From NCBI GenBank assembly GCA_044432725.1, contig JAWXUL010000041.1:1-15320 (forward strand): DNA of 15,320 nucleotides. Direction: 5' to 3'. A program made the translations under genes and the position numbers. The notes below the pieces were generated by a model. That model did not search any database. It was not told the DNA's origin and saw only the letters and a list, made by a program, of their open reading frames with translations. The DNA comes from JAWXUK01 sp044432725 (GTDB lineage Bacteria > Bacillota > Clostridia > Oscillospirales > Oscillospiraceae). This document shows positions 7,352 through 14,610 of the stretch, in pieces. Within the stretch, counting starts at the first letter, position 1. Each line of letters opens with the position of its first letter.

Positions 7352-7389
7352 AAAACAACACTGACAGCCTCGGCCGTCAGTGTTGTTTT
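7352..7389. terminator. Bidirectional intrinsic terminator between rpsR and the lipoprotein gene
   Basis: A 14-bp perfect stem AAAACAACACTGAC (7352-7365) / GTCAGTGTTGTTTT (7376-7389) has a 10-nt GC-rich loop. It is flanked by A-rich sequence on the left and T-rich sequence on the right, so it can stop rpsF-ssb-rpsR transcription and also that of the convergent operon at 7414-9632. Confidence 0.9.
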
Positions 7390-7413
7390 CTTTTTCCACA
7401 TCGCTATTTTCTT

Positions 7414-8136
7414 TTACCATGTCAAAGAAGTGACAATCCCATTGATTACCACTGCTTCCACAGTAAAATATCCCTCTGGGATTTCTTGAATCAAAGAAAA
7501 ATCTACAGCTCCTTCCAGTCTTGTGCTGCTGTTTTCTACATAAAGATGAATAAAGGACAGGGGCTCGTAAAAGATGCTTCCATCTTCATAAGTCATGATT
7601 CCCCAATCATCTACATTGATTACGTAACTTTCTCCATCAGAAATGCTACAAGAGAAAGTAAACGTTGTCTCTTTCTTAGATTCAATGGTACAGGTCACTG
7701 TCTCTTCTCTTAGGGTACCATTGTCCAAATACTTGTGAAAGGTCAGTGGAAAGGTACCTTCTCCCTCTGTTGCTAGGGCATAAGAATTTTCATCCATAAT
7801 CTTTTCCCCTAGAACAGTGCCAGAAATTTCATAGCCTGTTTCCAAAGCCTCTACGGTCATGCCCTGAAACAAAAAGCTACTATGGGGGTTTGCTTCATTA
7901 TAATAATATGGCACTGCTTCTTGTGCTGGGGTGCTTGGTGCAAGAGGAGGCAAATTACCAGCTGTGCCAGAAGCCCCTGCACTGTTTCCATCATCTTCTA
8001 AAAGCCATGCCACAGCCACTTCCAATACATCATCCACAATGGCATCCCACTCCACTTCCTCTAGGGAGAAGGAGCAAGAGCTTAAGGAAAGGCACAAACC
8101 AAAGGAAAGAAATAGGTGCAATCCTTTGCTTTTCAT
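7414..8136 (-). CDS. Putative lipoprotein, third gene of the PP2C operon
   Basis: The 240-aa protein has a type II signal peptide: positive n-region (KSK), hydrophobic stretch and lipobox LSSC with the lipidated Cys at residue 21. It is therefore predicted to be anchored on the outer face of the membrane. After an acidic segment and a short Ser/Gly/Ala/Pro-rich stretch, the rest looks beta-rich. It alternates polar and hydrophobic residues, contains FTFSCSISDGESYVINVDDW, and ends INGIVTSLTW. I recognise no family. ATG 8136 is chosen; an in-frame TTG at 8154 would add KKKKQ to the n-region, and neither start has a clear ribosome-binding site. The gap to the upstream lipoprotein gene is about 80 nt with no visible promoter, so it is probably co-transcribed. 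Confidence 0.75.
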   Translation of the reverse strand: MKSKGLHLFLSFGLCLSLSSCSFSLEEVEWDAIVDDVLEVAVAWLLEDDGNSAGASGTAGNLPPLAPSTPAQEAVPYYYNEANPHSSFLFQGMTVEALETGYEISGTVLGEKIMDENSYALATEGEGTFPLTFHKYLDNGTLREETVTCTIESKKETTFTFSCSISDGESYVINVDDWGIMTYEDGSIFYEPLSFIHLYVENSSTRLEGAVDFSLIQEIPEGYFTVEAVVINGIVTSLTW

Positions 8137-8217
8137 CTGTTTTTTCTTTTTCAACTATCTGTCACTCTTTCTTTTTTCTATCTCTGAATATTTTCATTCT
8201 TTTTCTTCCATTTGCCA

Positions 8218-8946
8218 TCAGGCAAAAGGAAACATCTCTTCATGAAAACTTTCCCAATCAGTAAAAACATAAGCTTGGTTTTCTAGTTTTAACGTGATTG
8301 TTTTCTGACGAGTTTCTCCCCTTGGAATTTCTTCCAAGTACAAAAGCTCGTTTAATAAATTTTCTGTCCCTTGTTGGTCATACATCTCATAAGTTTCCAG
8401 AGATATTTTGCTTAAATTTTCCCCTTCTACTAAAAGGTCAAAATTTTCTTGGTAATATTCCTTTGTAAAATGTTCTGGTAGCACCAAAGACTGAAAGGAA
8501 ATATCCAACAGAAAATCCCCTGTTTCCTCTTGAAACACAATCTCTTCTATGACAAAGGACATCTCCTGATAATATTTTGTCAATACCCTTTGCCCTAAAA
8601 GATAATTTTCTTCACTGGGATATTCAGCCCACAAACTTTGGAACAAAGGAGTCAAATCTTGGAGAAACAGGGTCTGTTGTCGCAATTCCACTTTTTCTGG
8701 GGTGAAGGTAAAATACTCTAAATATTCTTGATTATATTCCAGACGATACAAAGCATTCAAATCCATATTAAGCCAAAATTCCACGCTGTCCAGTGTCATG
8801 AAAACACTGGGGATTTTGGTTGGGATTTCCACATCTTCATGAAAAGTAACAGGCTCTTCAGGCAAGGGAGTCGGGTCAATCACTTCGATACGACAGCCCA
8901 CCAACAAGAAAAGAAAAACAAGCCCATAGAATAGTTTCACTTTCAT
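8218..8946 (-). CDS. Putative lipoprotein coupled to the PP2C phosphatase gene
   Basis: The 242-aa protein starts with a short lipoprotein signal, MKVKLFYGLVFLFLLVGC, with lipobox LVGC (Cys18), and is predicted to be membrane-anchored and extracytoplasmic. The mature part is acidic and rich in Glu, Leu and Phe. It contains several EYY/YYQE-like segments, and I recognise no domain. The start ATG 8946 overlaps the PP2C stop codon as ATGA, so translation is probably coupled. An upstream in-frame TTG at 8970 would put non-signal residues in front and is rejected. Co-translation with a cytoplasmic phosphatase suggests a functional link across the membrane, but neither protein has a visible transmembrane helix beyond the lipoprotein signal. 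Confidence 0.78.
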   Translation of the reverse strand: MKVKLFYGLVFLFLLVGCRIEVIDPTPLPEEPVTFHEDVEIPTKIPSVFMTLDSVEFWLNMDLNALYRLEYNQEYLEYFTFTPEKVELRQQTLFLQDLTPLFQSLWAEYPSEENYLLGQRVLTKYYQEMSFVIEEIVFQEETGDFLLDISFQSLVLPEHFTKEYYQENFDLLVEGENLSKISLETYEMYDQQGTENLLNELLYLEEIPRGETRQKTITLKLENQAYVFTDWESFHEEMFPFA

Positions 8947-9632
8947 GAGGCGATTCCATCTATATTGCAATAAATCACAGAACAGTTGTCTCTTTCCCCT
9001 TTTGCAATCACAAGTTCTGTCAGCTCTTCTATGATTTTGCCGATTTTAGACCTAGAAGCTCGGCACAAGGAAAGAAAAGCCAGTTCCCAATCCATCAAAT
9101 GATAAAACCCATCACTGCATAAAAGATAAGACCCTCCACGCTGCGGCTCTTCCCAAAAATCGATGGCAAGGTCATGCTCTTTCCCCATAAAGTCGAAAAG
9201 TTCCCCTTTTTCTGTCACATGGTCCTCTGTCATTGGTCTGAATTTATTTTTAGTCTGCTGATAGATACGGCTGTCCCCCACATGGACAAAAAAGTTTTTT
9301 TCTGGTGTTGCAAGAATCCCTGACAAAGTGCAAGAGCCAGACTTACCCTTTCTCTTTTCAACGATGTCTTGATTGATCAGAAAAATTTCTTTCCCCAAAC
9401 TTTGATCAATTTGACGAAAAGTTTTTTGCTTGTAAAACCACTCTTCCAAGCGTTGGACGACAAATTCAGCCACTTGTTCCCCCAATTCACTAGAGCCCAC
9501 GCCGTCACAGACTGCGAAAAAAGCAAGGGGAGAAGTCTTTATTTCTCCTCGGCAAAGAAGAATCCGATCCATATTACTAGGGCGTTTGTTTTTCAGACAA
9601 ACCCCATGACAAAAAATTCCATTTCTATCCAC
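8943..9632 (-). CDS. PP2C-family (PPM) serine/threonine protein phosphatase
   Basis: This is a metal-dependent phosphoprotein phosphatase, predicted cytoplasmic and without membrane segments. At 229 aa it is a minimal catalytic domain with the expected metal ligands and motifs in order: NMD (D22), VCDGVGSSELGEQVAE (D43, G44), SGSCTLSG, HVGDSRIY (D120), LCSDGF (D174) and ERDNCSV (D215, N216). The start is set at GTG 9632, with GGGGTGA just upstream. An ATG at 9662 overlaps the promoter -10 and so cannot lie in the transcript. It is the first gene of a leftward operon with two lipoproteins, divergent from the J-protein/Hsp70 operon. No partner kinase is in the window. Confidence 0.9.
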   Translation of the reverse strand: MDRNGIFCHGVCLKNKRPSNMDRILLCRGEIKTSPLAFFAVCDGVGSSELGEQVAEFVVQRLEEWFYKQKTFRQIDQSLGKEIFLINQDIVEKRKGKSGSCTLSGILATPEKNFFVHVGDSRIYQQTKNKFRPMTEDHVTEKGELFDFMGKEHDLAIDFWEEPQRGGSYLLCSDGFYHLMDWELAFLSLCRASRSKIGKIIEELTELVIAKGERDNCSVIYCNIDGIAS

Positions 9633-9652
9633 AATATCACCCCATTTTACAT

Positions 9653-9681
9653 AGTATACCATAAAAAAAATAGTAATGCAA
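9653..9681 (-). promoter_or_regulatory. Promoter of the PP2C-lipoprotein operon
   Basis: On the minus strand: TTGCAT (9676-9681), a 17-nt spacer and TATACT (9653-9658) with extended TGG just before it. The predicted transcription start near 9646 leaves a leader of about 14 nt and supports GTG 9632 as the translation start. Confidence 0.75.
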
Positions 9682-9710
9682 GTACTTCAAATAAGCTCTT
9701 TCTCTGAACA

Positions 9711-9739
9711 TTGACAGAAAAAAATATCTGTTATATAAT
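9711..9739 (+). promoter_or_regulatory. Consensus promoter of the J-protein/Hsp70 operon
   Basis: Perfect TTGACA (9711-9716), a 17-nt spacer and TATAAT (9734-9739), 26 nt before the J-protein start. It is back-to-back with the PP2C promoter, 30 nt between the -35 elements. I see no CIRCE (HrcA) inverted repeat here, which suggests sigma-A housekeeping rather than classical heat-shock control. Confidence 0.88.
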
Positions 9740-9764
9740 AGTAAAATAGAAAAGAGGTGCCCCC

Positions 9765-11726
9765 ATGGACGACATCTGGAAAACCCTTGGCATCCCCCCA
9801 ACAAGTGATATCAAAGAGATTCGCCGTGCCTATGGAAAGGCTTCTCGCCAATTCCATCCAGAAGAGGATCCCGTGGGATTTTTAAACCTGAAAAACGCCT
9901 ATGAACAGGCTATGAAATCAGCCCTCTCACCCACAGAAAAAACACAGCAAATCAACATAGAAGCCATTGGGAAAACCTGTCTTCCAAAAAAGAAAGAAAG
10001 TACAGGTTCTTTATATGACAATTTCCCCCCAGCCCAAGATTATACCGTTGTTTCTGGCTTTCAGGAATTTTACCACCTTTATCACAATTTAAAAGAACAA
10101 AACGCCAAAAGATGGATGAAATATTTTACTTCCAAAGAATTTTTACAGGTTTTCTTGGCAGAAGGATTTTTGAAAGAAATTTCCACCTTTCTTTTAAGCA
10201 GTCCCCCCATTTTTGTGGTTTATAAATACTTATACCTTGTCTATCAAATCTTTCCTCTTCCCACCCCTCTTTATTCTGCCACAGTCGATTCCAGAGGGCT
10301 TTATCATCTTCTACCCCTTCAAAATCAAGTCCCAATGGGCTTTTTTCTCCCTCTCTCTGGGACTGATATTTCCTTTGCCATGGGATTTCAAGATTATTAT
10401 GCTTTAAAAGATTTGCTACAAAAAAAAGAGAATACAGCAGAAATTTCCAATATTCTTTCACAATATCACCCCTCTGAGTTAAGCCACCGTGCTTTGGAAT
10501 CTTTTGATATCAGCCTGACCCCTCGACTGTACAGCGCCTTAGGAATCCTCTCCCACTTTATCGAAACAGATTTGTCTCTGGAACCAGAAACCTCAACACA
10601 AAGTATTTTAAATCTCTTTGTGCAAAACTTGTCCCTGTCCTCCAGTCAGTTTTGGACCAGTCAAGAGCGTGCCAATTTTGCCCCGCTCTTTCAAGCCTTG
10701 AAAAAAAATTACCCAAATCTCCTAAAGCGACCAGAAGACTACTGGACTCCTTTGAAAAACGCGCTCTCTCAATTACAAATTTCCCTTGCCCAAGGAGAAG
10801 AAAATCAACAAGTTTCTTTGGTGAAACAATTTTTGGAGCAAGCCTCTCCCTTTTTAGAAGCCCTTTATGACAAGGATTTTATCCGCAGTGATTTTCTGCA
10901 AAGCTTAATACGAGAAAGCGAAAGTGCTGTCTTTTTGGCAAATCTTCTTTTCACAGCAAAAGAAAATCCTTCGATGATTGATTATCAAGATTTCACCCAT
11001 CTTCTCACAGAAAAACTGTGGACTGTACGTGAAAAAAAACAAAGAGAAAGAAAAATACCAGAAAAACAATTTTCCTTTCACAATCATCTCTATTTACGCT
11101 ATTATTTATCCGTTGCTTTTCCAAAATTACACACATGGCAAAATCAACACTATCCTTTGGACAAAGATTGGCTTTCCCAAACAAAACCAATGGAAACAAT
11201 AAATTTAAAAGAGAAAAACCTTTCCTTAGAAACAAGCCCTTATACTTGGAGCTATTACAGGGAAGAAACAGGAATCTATCAAAAACTTTTCTCTTTCCAA
11301 GATATCCGTCACTTACAGGGAGAAATATTTTGGTATTATCTTCCCTTGTCCCATTGCTCCTTTGCTCAGGAAGAGGAGATCGTCCAAGCACTTACAAAGC
11401 GTCTCCAAGAATTAGGAGAAGATATGCCTTGGGAAAAGCTTGCAGAAAAGCTTTTTTTACAACTTGCCCAAGATTATGACAATCCAAAAAAATTAAGACA
11501 AAATAACTATGCCTTCGCTGAAAAAATAGCAGGGGAATACTTCTCTTGGTCTTGTGAAGAGGGGCATTTCACCCTGAAAAATCCTGAAACAAAGGAAATT
11601 CTTTTAGAAGGTTTTGTAGATATCACAAGCTTTCTGCCCAAACTAGACCCTTGGCGACAAGGGGAAATCCCTTGGGAAAACTTACAAAAATGGATAGAGG
11701 AGGACGCAAATGGTCATTGGCATTGA
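9765..11726 (+). CDS. Large J-domain protein with HPE in place of HPD
   Basis: The 653-aa protein begins with a J domain (residues about 1-55: IWKTLGIPPTSDIKEIRRAY..., then FLNLKNAYEQA). J domains stimulate the ATPase of an Hsp70 partner, and the invariant tripeptide HPD reads HPE (31-33), followed by E-D. The remaining 600 residues lack the DnaJ Gly/Phe region and CxxCxGxG zinc fingers. They look mainly helical, with many Leu/Phe/Gln/Tyr residues, and match no family I know. The ribosome-binding site GAGGTG precedes ATG 9765. The 3' end overlaps the Hsp70 gene by 17 nt, so the pair is presumably a dedicated chaperone/cochaperone set, with the long C-terminal part perhaps choosing the client. 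Confidence 0.85.
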   Translation: MDDIWKTLGIPPTSDIKEIRRAYGKASRQFHPEEDPVGFLNLKNAYEQAMKSALSPTEKTQQINIEAIGKTCLPKKKESTGSLYDNFPPAQDYTVVSGFQEFYHLYHNLKEQNAKRWMKYFTSKEFLQVFLAEGFLKEISTFLLSSPPIFVVYKYLYLVYQIFPLPTPLYSATVDSRGLYHLLPLQNQVPMGFFLPLSGTDISFAMGFQDYYALKDLLQKKENTAEISNILSQYHPSELSHRALESFDISLTPRLYSALGILSHFIETDLSLEPETSTQSILNLFVQNLSLSSSQFWTSQERANFAPLFQALKKNYPNLLKRPEDYWTPLKNALSQLQISLAQGEENQQVSLVKQFLEQASPFLEALYDKDFIRSDFLQSLIRESESAVFLANLLFTAKENPSMIDYQDFTHLLTEKLWTVREKKQRERKIPEKQFSFHNHLYLRYYLSVAFPKLHTWQNQHYPLDKDWLSQTKPMETINLKEKNLSLETSPYTWSYYREETGIYQKLFSFQDIRHLQGEIFWYYLPLSHCSFAQEEEIVQALTKRLQELGEDMPWEKLAEKLFLQLAQDYDNPKKLRQNNYAFAEKIAGEYFSWSCEEGHFTLKNPETKEILLEGFVDITSFLPKLDPWRQGEIPWENLQKWIEEDANGHWH

Positions 11727-13440
11727 TTTGGGAACAACCTATTCCCTGGCTTCTTTTTTCGATGGAAAAAGCCCTCAACTGATTCCCAACAGCAAAGGAG
11801 CCGTGATGACACCCTCCACCGTTCATCTAGGAGCAGAAAAAGAAATAGTAGTAGGGGACTGGGACAAAGAATCATCTCCCCTTGGTACTTTTCAATATTT
11901 CAAAGAATTTATGGGCACAGACCAAGTCTTTTCCCAAGGAGAGGAAACATTTTCCCCCATTCAGCTCTCTGCCTTTATCTTGAAACAGTTGAAACTGGAC
12001 GCAGAACGTTATTTAGGAGAAAGTGTCAGTGAAGCTGTCATCTCTGTGCCAGCTTATTTCAATCACAAGCAACGAGTCGCTACAAAAAAAGCTGGGGAAC
12101 TGGCTGGACTTTCCACCACTCGATTGGTGAACGAACCTTCTGCTGCTGCCCTTGCTTATCAATTTGGGATGGAAGAAGCTACCTTGCTGATTTTTGACTT
12201 TGGAGGAGGCACTTTTGATGTGTCTCTGGTGGATTGCTTTGAAAATATCATCGAAATCCTTTCTGTTTCTGGCGACAACCATCTGGGAGGAAAAGATGTG
12301 GATTCTCTCTTAGCAGAGTATTTTTGTGCTGTGAATGAAATCAACTATTCCCATCTCACAGAGTCAGAGGAAAGACAGCTTCTTCAGGATATGTCCCTAT
12401 TAAAAGAAAAAATCCCCGAACTTTCTCAAGTCCATTATCGTTTTCTGGAAAAAGAACTTCTTTTTGACAGTAAACTAGTCAAAAACATCTACCAGCCTAT
12501 TTTCAAAAAAATCAGTCAAATCATGGCGCAAGCCCTTTGGGACAGTGGAAAAGAAATGTCAGATCTGGACGAAGTCATTTTGGTCGGTGGCTCTTCTCAT
12601 CTTTTTGGTTTAAAAGAATATATCACAGAACTACTAGGGAAACCTTGTCTTTGTAAATATCATCCTCAAACTGTGGTTGCATTGGGGATGGGCTATTATG
12701 TAGGAATCAAATCTCGTGCCAAAGCAGTGGAAGAATGGATTCTCACCGATGTCTGCCCCTTTACCTTGGGCATTGCCACTGTTCATGGAGATCATGACAT
12801 TGTGCCCCATCTCAGTCCTTTGATTTCTCGCAACACCACCCTCCCTGCCACAGCTACCAAAAAATTTGTCACTGTCATCGATGGTCAAGACGAAATCGTT
12901 GCTGATATCATTCAAGGAGAGCATTATTTTGCCAGAGACAATCTTCTCCTTGACACCATTGTCTTTCCTGTTCCTCCTGCCCCTGCTGGTGCAGAAGGGG
13001 TAGAAGTCAGCTTTACTTATGATCTAAATGGTATTTTACAGGTGCATATTTTTCATCAAAACTCTGGCACAAGTCAAGTCTCTGCCATTGTCAGCTCTGC
13101 ACTAGATGAAAAAGAAGATCTCAGGGAAATGATGGCTCGACTGGAAGAATTTCGTTTGGAAAGTACCCTAGAAGAAGACAAACTCTTACAAGAAGCAAAC
13201 TGTCGTTATACCCGCCTAAGCCATAAAGAACAAGAATTCTTGCGTTTTCATTTGGGAAAATACCAAGAAGCAAAAGGCAGTAAGGTGGAACGACTGAAGC
13301 AAGAGAAAAAACTCTCTGTTCTTTTGGAAATATTTGCTATGTGGGAAGTGGAATTTTATCAGCGACAAGGACGGCTCTTTCTGGATTTTTTAGAAGAGCA
13401 TTTGCCAGAGCATTTTACTTTAGATGATTTTAAAATGTAA
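11710..13440 (+). CDS. Hsp70-family chaperone, HscC-like
   Basis: The 576-aa ATP-dependent chaperone is predicted cytoplasmic. The nucleotide-binding domain (1 to about 340) has phosphate-1 IDLGTTYS (5-12), catalytic Lys65 in FKEFMG, VISVPAYFNHKQR, LVNEPSAAALAY, phosphate-2 FDFGGGTFDVS (162-172) and adenosine motif VILVGGSS (289-296). The linker WILTDVCPFTLGI leads into a beta substrate-binding domain with FTYDLNGILQVHIF, then a helical tail of about 120 residues shorter than the DnaK lid. The linker and FTYDLNG region resemble E. coli HscC more than DnaK, and HscC also has a J-protein partner. ATG 11710 has GAGGAGG 6 nt upstream and lies inside the J-protein gene. No grpE is nearby. Confidence 0.92.
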   Translation: MVIGIDLGTTYSLASFFDGKSPQLIPNSKGAVMTPSTVHLGAEKEIVVGDWDKESSPLGTFQYFKEFMGTDQVFSQGEETFSPIQLSAFILKQLKLDAERYLGESVSEAVISVPAYFNHKQRVATKKAGELAGLSTTRLVNEPSAAALAYQFGMEEATLLIFDFGGGTFDVSLVDCFENIIEILSVSGDNHLGGKDVDSLLAEYFCAVNEINYSHLTESEERQLLQDMSLLKEKIPELSQVHYRFLEKELLFDSKLVKNIYQPIFKKISQIMAQALWDSGKEMSDLDEVILVGGSSHLFGLKEYITELLGKPCLCKYHPQTVVALGMGYYVGIKSRAKAVEEWILTDVCPFTLGIATVHGDHDIVPHLSPLISRNTTLPATATKKFVTVIDGQDEIVADIIQGEHYFARDNLLLDTIVFPVPPAPAGAEGVEVSFTYDLNGILQVHIFHQNSGTSQVSAIVSSALDEKEDLREMMARLEEFRLESTLEEDKLLQEANCRYTRLSHKEQEFLRFHLGKYQEAKGSKVERLKQEKKLSVLLEIFAMWEVEFYQRQGRLFLDFLEEHLPEHFTLDDFKM

Positions 13441-13456
13441 GATTCTTTTGTTTATG

Positions 13457-13488
13457 AAAAAAACCTGTCAAACAAATGACAGGTTTTT
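13457..13488. terminator. Bidirectional terminator between the Hsp70 gene and the convergent unknown gene
   Basis: A 12-bp stem AAAAACCTGTCA (13459-13470) / TGACAGGTTTTT (13477-13488) with loop AACAAA. The A-run on one side and T-run on the other make it usable from both directions, which fits the convergent genes ending at 13440 and 13490. Confidence 0.9.
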
Positions 13489-13489
13489 C

Positions 13490-14221
13490 TTATGCTGTGC
13501 CAAAAAGGCGTTTTCTTCTCTCTTCTAAAATCAGATTATACTTCTGTATCATTTCTGTCACAGCAAGAATAGCTTCTTCTCCTGTTTTTCCCTCCATGGG
13601 ATGCCCTTGGGCAAGATCTCCTGTCCCTGCCAAATCAATGATTTCTTCTGGCACGAGATAATCATCATGGAAAAACATCCCCAATTCCTCTCTCATCATC
13701 CATGAACGAACAATCTGTTCATCTCGGTTAAAAAGTTGGGCAAAATCTCCACCGGCAAAACATTCACGGAGAAAGTAAGGCATATAATCAAAATAAGGTG
13801 GATTGCCTCGCTTTCCGTTGATGCCTCGGTTGATGAGAATCATCACATTTTCTCTCCCTTGACCACGGATAAAAAGCTCTTGCAAGGCTTGCACCACAGG
13901 GGACTCTTCTGGGAGAAATTCCGCTAATCCTCGATTTAAAAGCTTTTGCAAAAAATCTTGTCTCTTTGCCACTTTTCCAAAATTTTCTTGCAACACAGGC
14001 AGAGTATGCAAAGAAACCAAGGTATAACGCAAAGGAAGCCATAAAGAAAAAATAGTATCTGCACGAAGATCCCCCCCAGTCAAACGGCAATCTAAATCAT
14101 GATACTTTCGATATTCATCAAAAAACATCTCGTTTCCTAGCAAAGGAATTTGTGGGAGATTTTTCTCGTATTCAATCCAAAAGTGTAATTTTTGGGTAAA
14201 TGGTGTCCAAAAGTCTGCCAT
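13490..14221 (-). CDS. Protein of unknown function (243 aa)
   Basis: I do not recognise this family. The start ATG 14221 has a clear AGGAGG 7 nt upstream; an in-frame ATG at 14266 lacks one. The protein has no signal peptide or membrane segment. It begins MADFWTPFTQKLHFWIEYEKNLP, is rich in aromatic residues and Leu, and looks mostly alpha-helical. A conserved-looking centre contains RGQGRENVMILINRGINGKRGNPPYFDYMPYFLRE (described in pieces: RGQGRENVM, then PPYFDYMPYF). It may be a cytoplasmic enzyme or binding protein. It converges on the Hsp70 gene with a shared terminator and has its own promoter with a long leader, so its link to the chaperone cluster is positional only. Confidence 0.75.
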   Translation of the reverse strand: MADFWTPFTQKLHFWIEYEKNLPQIPLLGNEMFFDEYRKYHDLDCRLTGGDLRADTIFSLWLPLRYTLVSLHTLPVLQENFGKVAKRQDFLQKLLNRGLAEFLPEESPVVQALQELFIRGQGRENVMILINRGINGKRGNPPYFDYMPYFLRECFAGGDFAQLFNRDEQIVRSWMMREELGMFFHDDYLVPEEIIDLAGTGDLAQGHPMEGKTGEEAILAVTEMIQKYNLILEERRKRLFGTA

Positions 14222-14460
14222 AAGATTCCTCCTTTTTATCCCTTTTGTTCTATCTGTTTCAATCATTCTTTTTATGTTTTGGGTGCTTATAAATGCCTAA
14301 GGCAATACCTCATAATTCCCATTTTTGAATTTTGAGGAAAATCAGTTCCTCAAAAAGTTAAAAATTGAGTGTAATCCTTGGTGGATTGCCGAGATTTTTA
14401 GCGAATTTGAGGGACTTATTTTTCCTAAAGTCGGTAATGAGGGATTGTGAGGTGTTGTCT
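14222..14460 (-). promoter_or_regulatory. Long structured 5' leader of the unknown gene
   Basis: From the predicted start near 14460 to ATG 14221 the mRNA leader is about 240 nt. It contains a 10-bp hairpin (14330-14339 with 14346-14355, TTTTGAGGAA/TTCCTCAAAA), AATCC/GGATT and TGCC/GGCA hairpins, and six CCTCA or TGAGG segments that could pair in alternative ways. It may be a cis-acting regulatory RNA or a dispersed repeat element. I do not recognise a known riboswitch class. Confidence 0.4.
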
Positions 14461-14466
14461 AATATT

Positions 14467-14495
14467 ATCATAGCAAAAAAACTTTGTGTTGTCAA
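14467..14495 (-). promoter_or_regulatory. Promoter of the 243-aa unknown gene
   Basis: On the minus strand: perfect TTGACA (14490-14495), a 17-nt spacer and TATGAT (14467-14472). It faces away from the plus-strand promoter at 14548-14576, so the two units are divergent. Confidence 0.7.
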
Positions 14496-14547
14496 CATAA
14501 TACCTAAAAAATCCCATAAAATAACTCGTTTTTTCTCTGCTACTTTC

Positions 14548-14576
14548 TTGACTTTTTTTTCCCTTTGTGTTAAAAT
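14548..14576 (+). promoter_or_regulatory. Promoter of the HMA-like small protein gene
   Basis: TTGACT (14548-14553), a 17-nt T-rich spacer and TAAAAT (14571-14576). It lies 34 nt before the ATG at 14611. Confidence 0.7.
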
Positions 14577-14610
14577 GAAAAAATAAAAATTATACGAGGT
14601 GTCACAGCTT

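Noticed and set aside
9620..9770. Search for a CIRCE/HrcA operator at the Hsp70/J promoter
   Set aside because: No TTAGCACTC-N9-GAGTGCTAA-like inverted repeat is present.
14330..14355. Hairpin considered as an intrinsic terminator
   Set aside because: It is a perfect 10-bp stem, but no T-run follows it on either strand.
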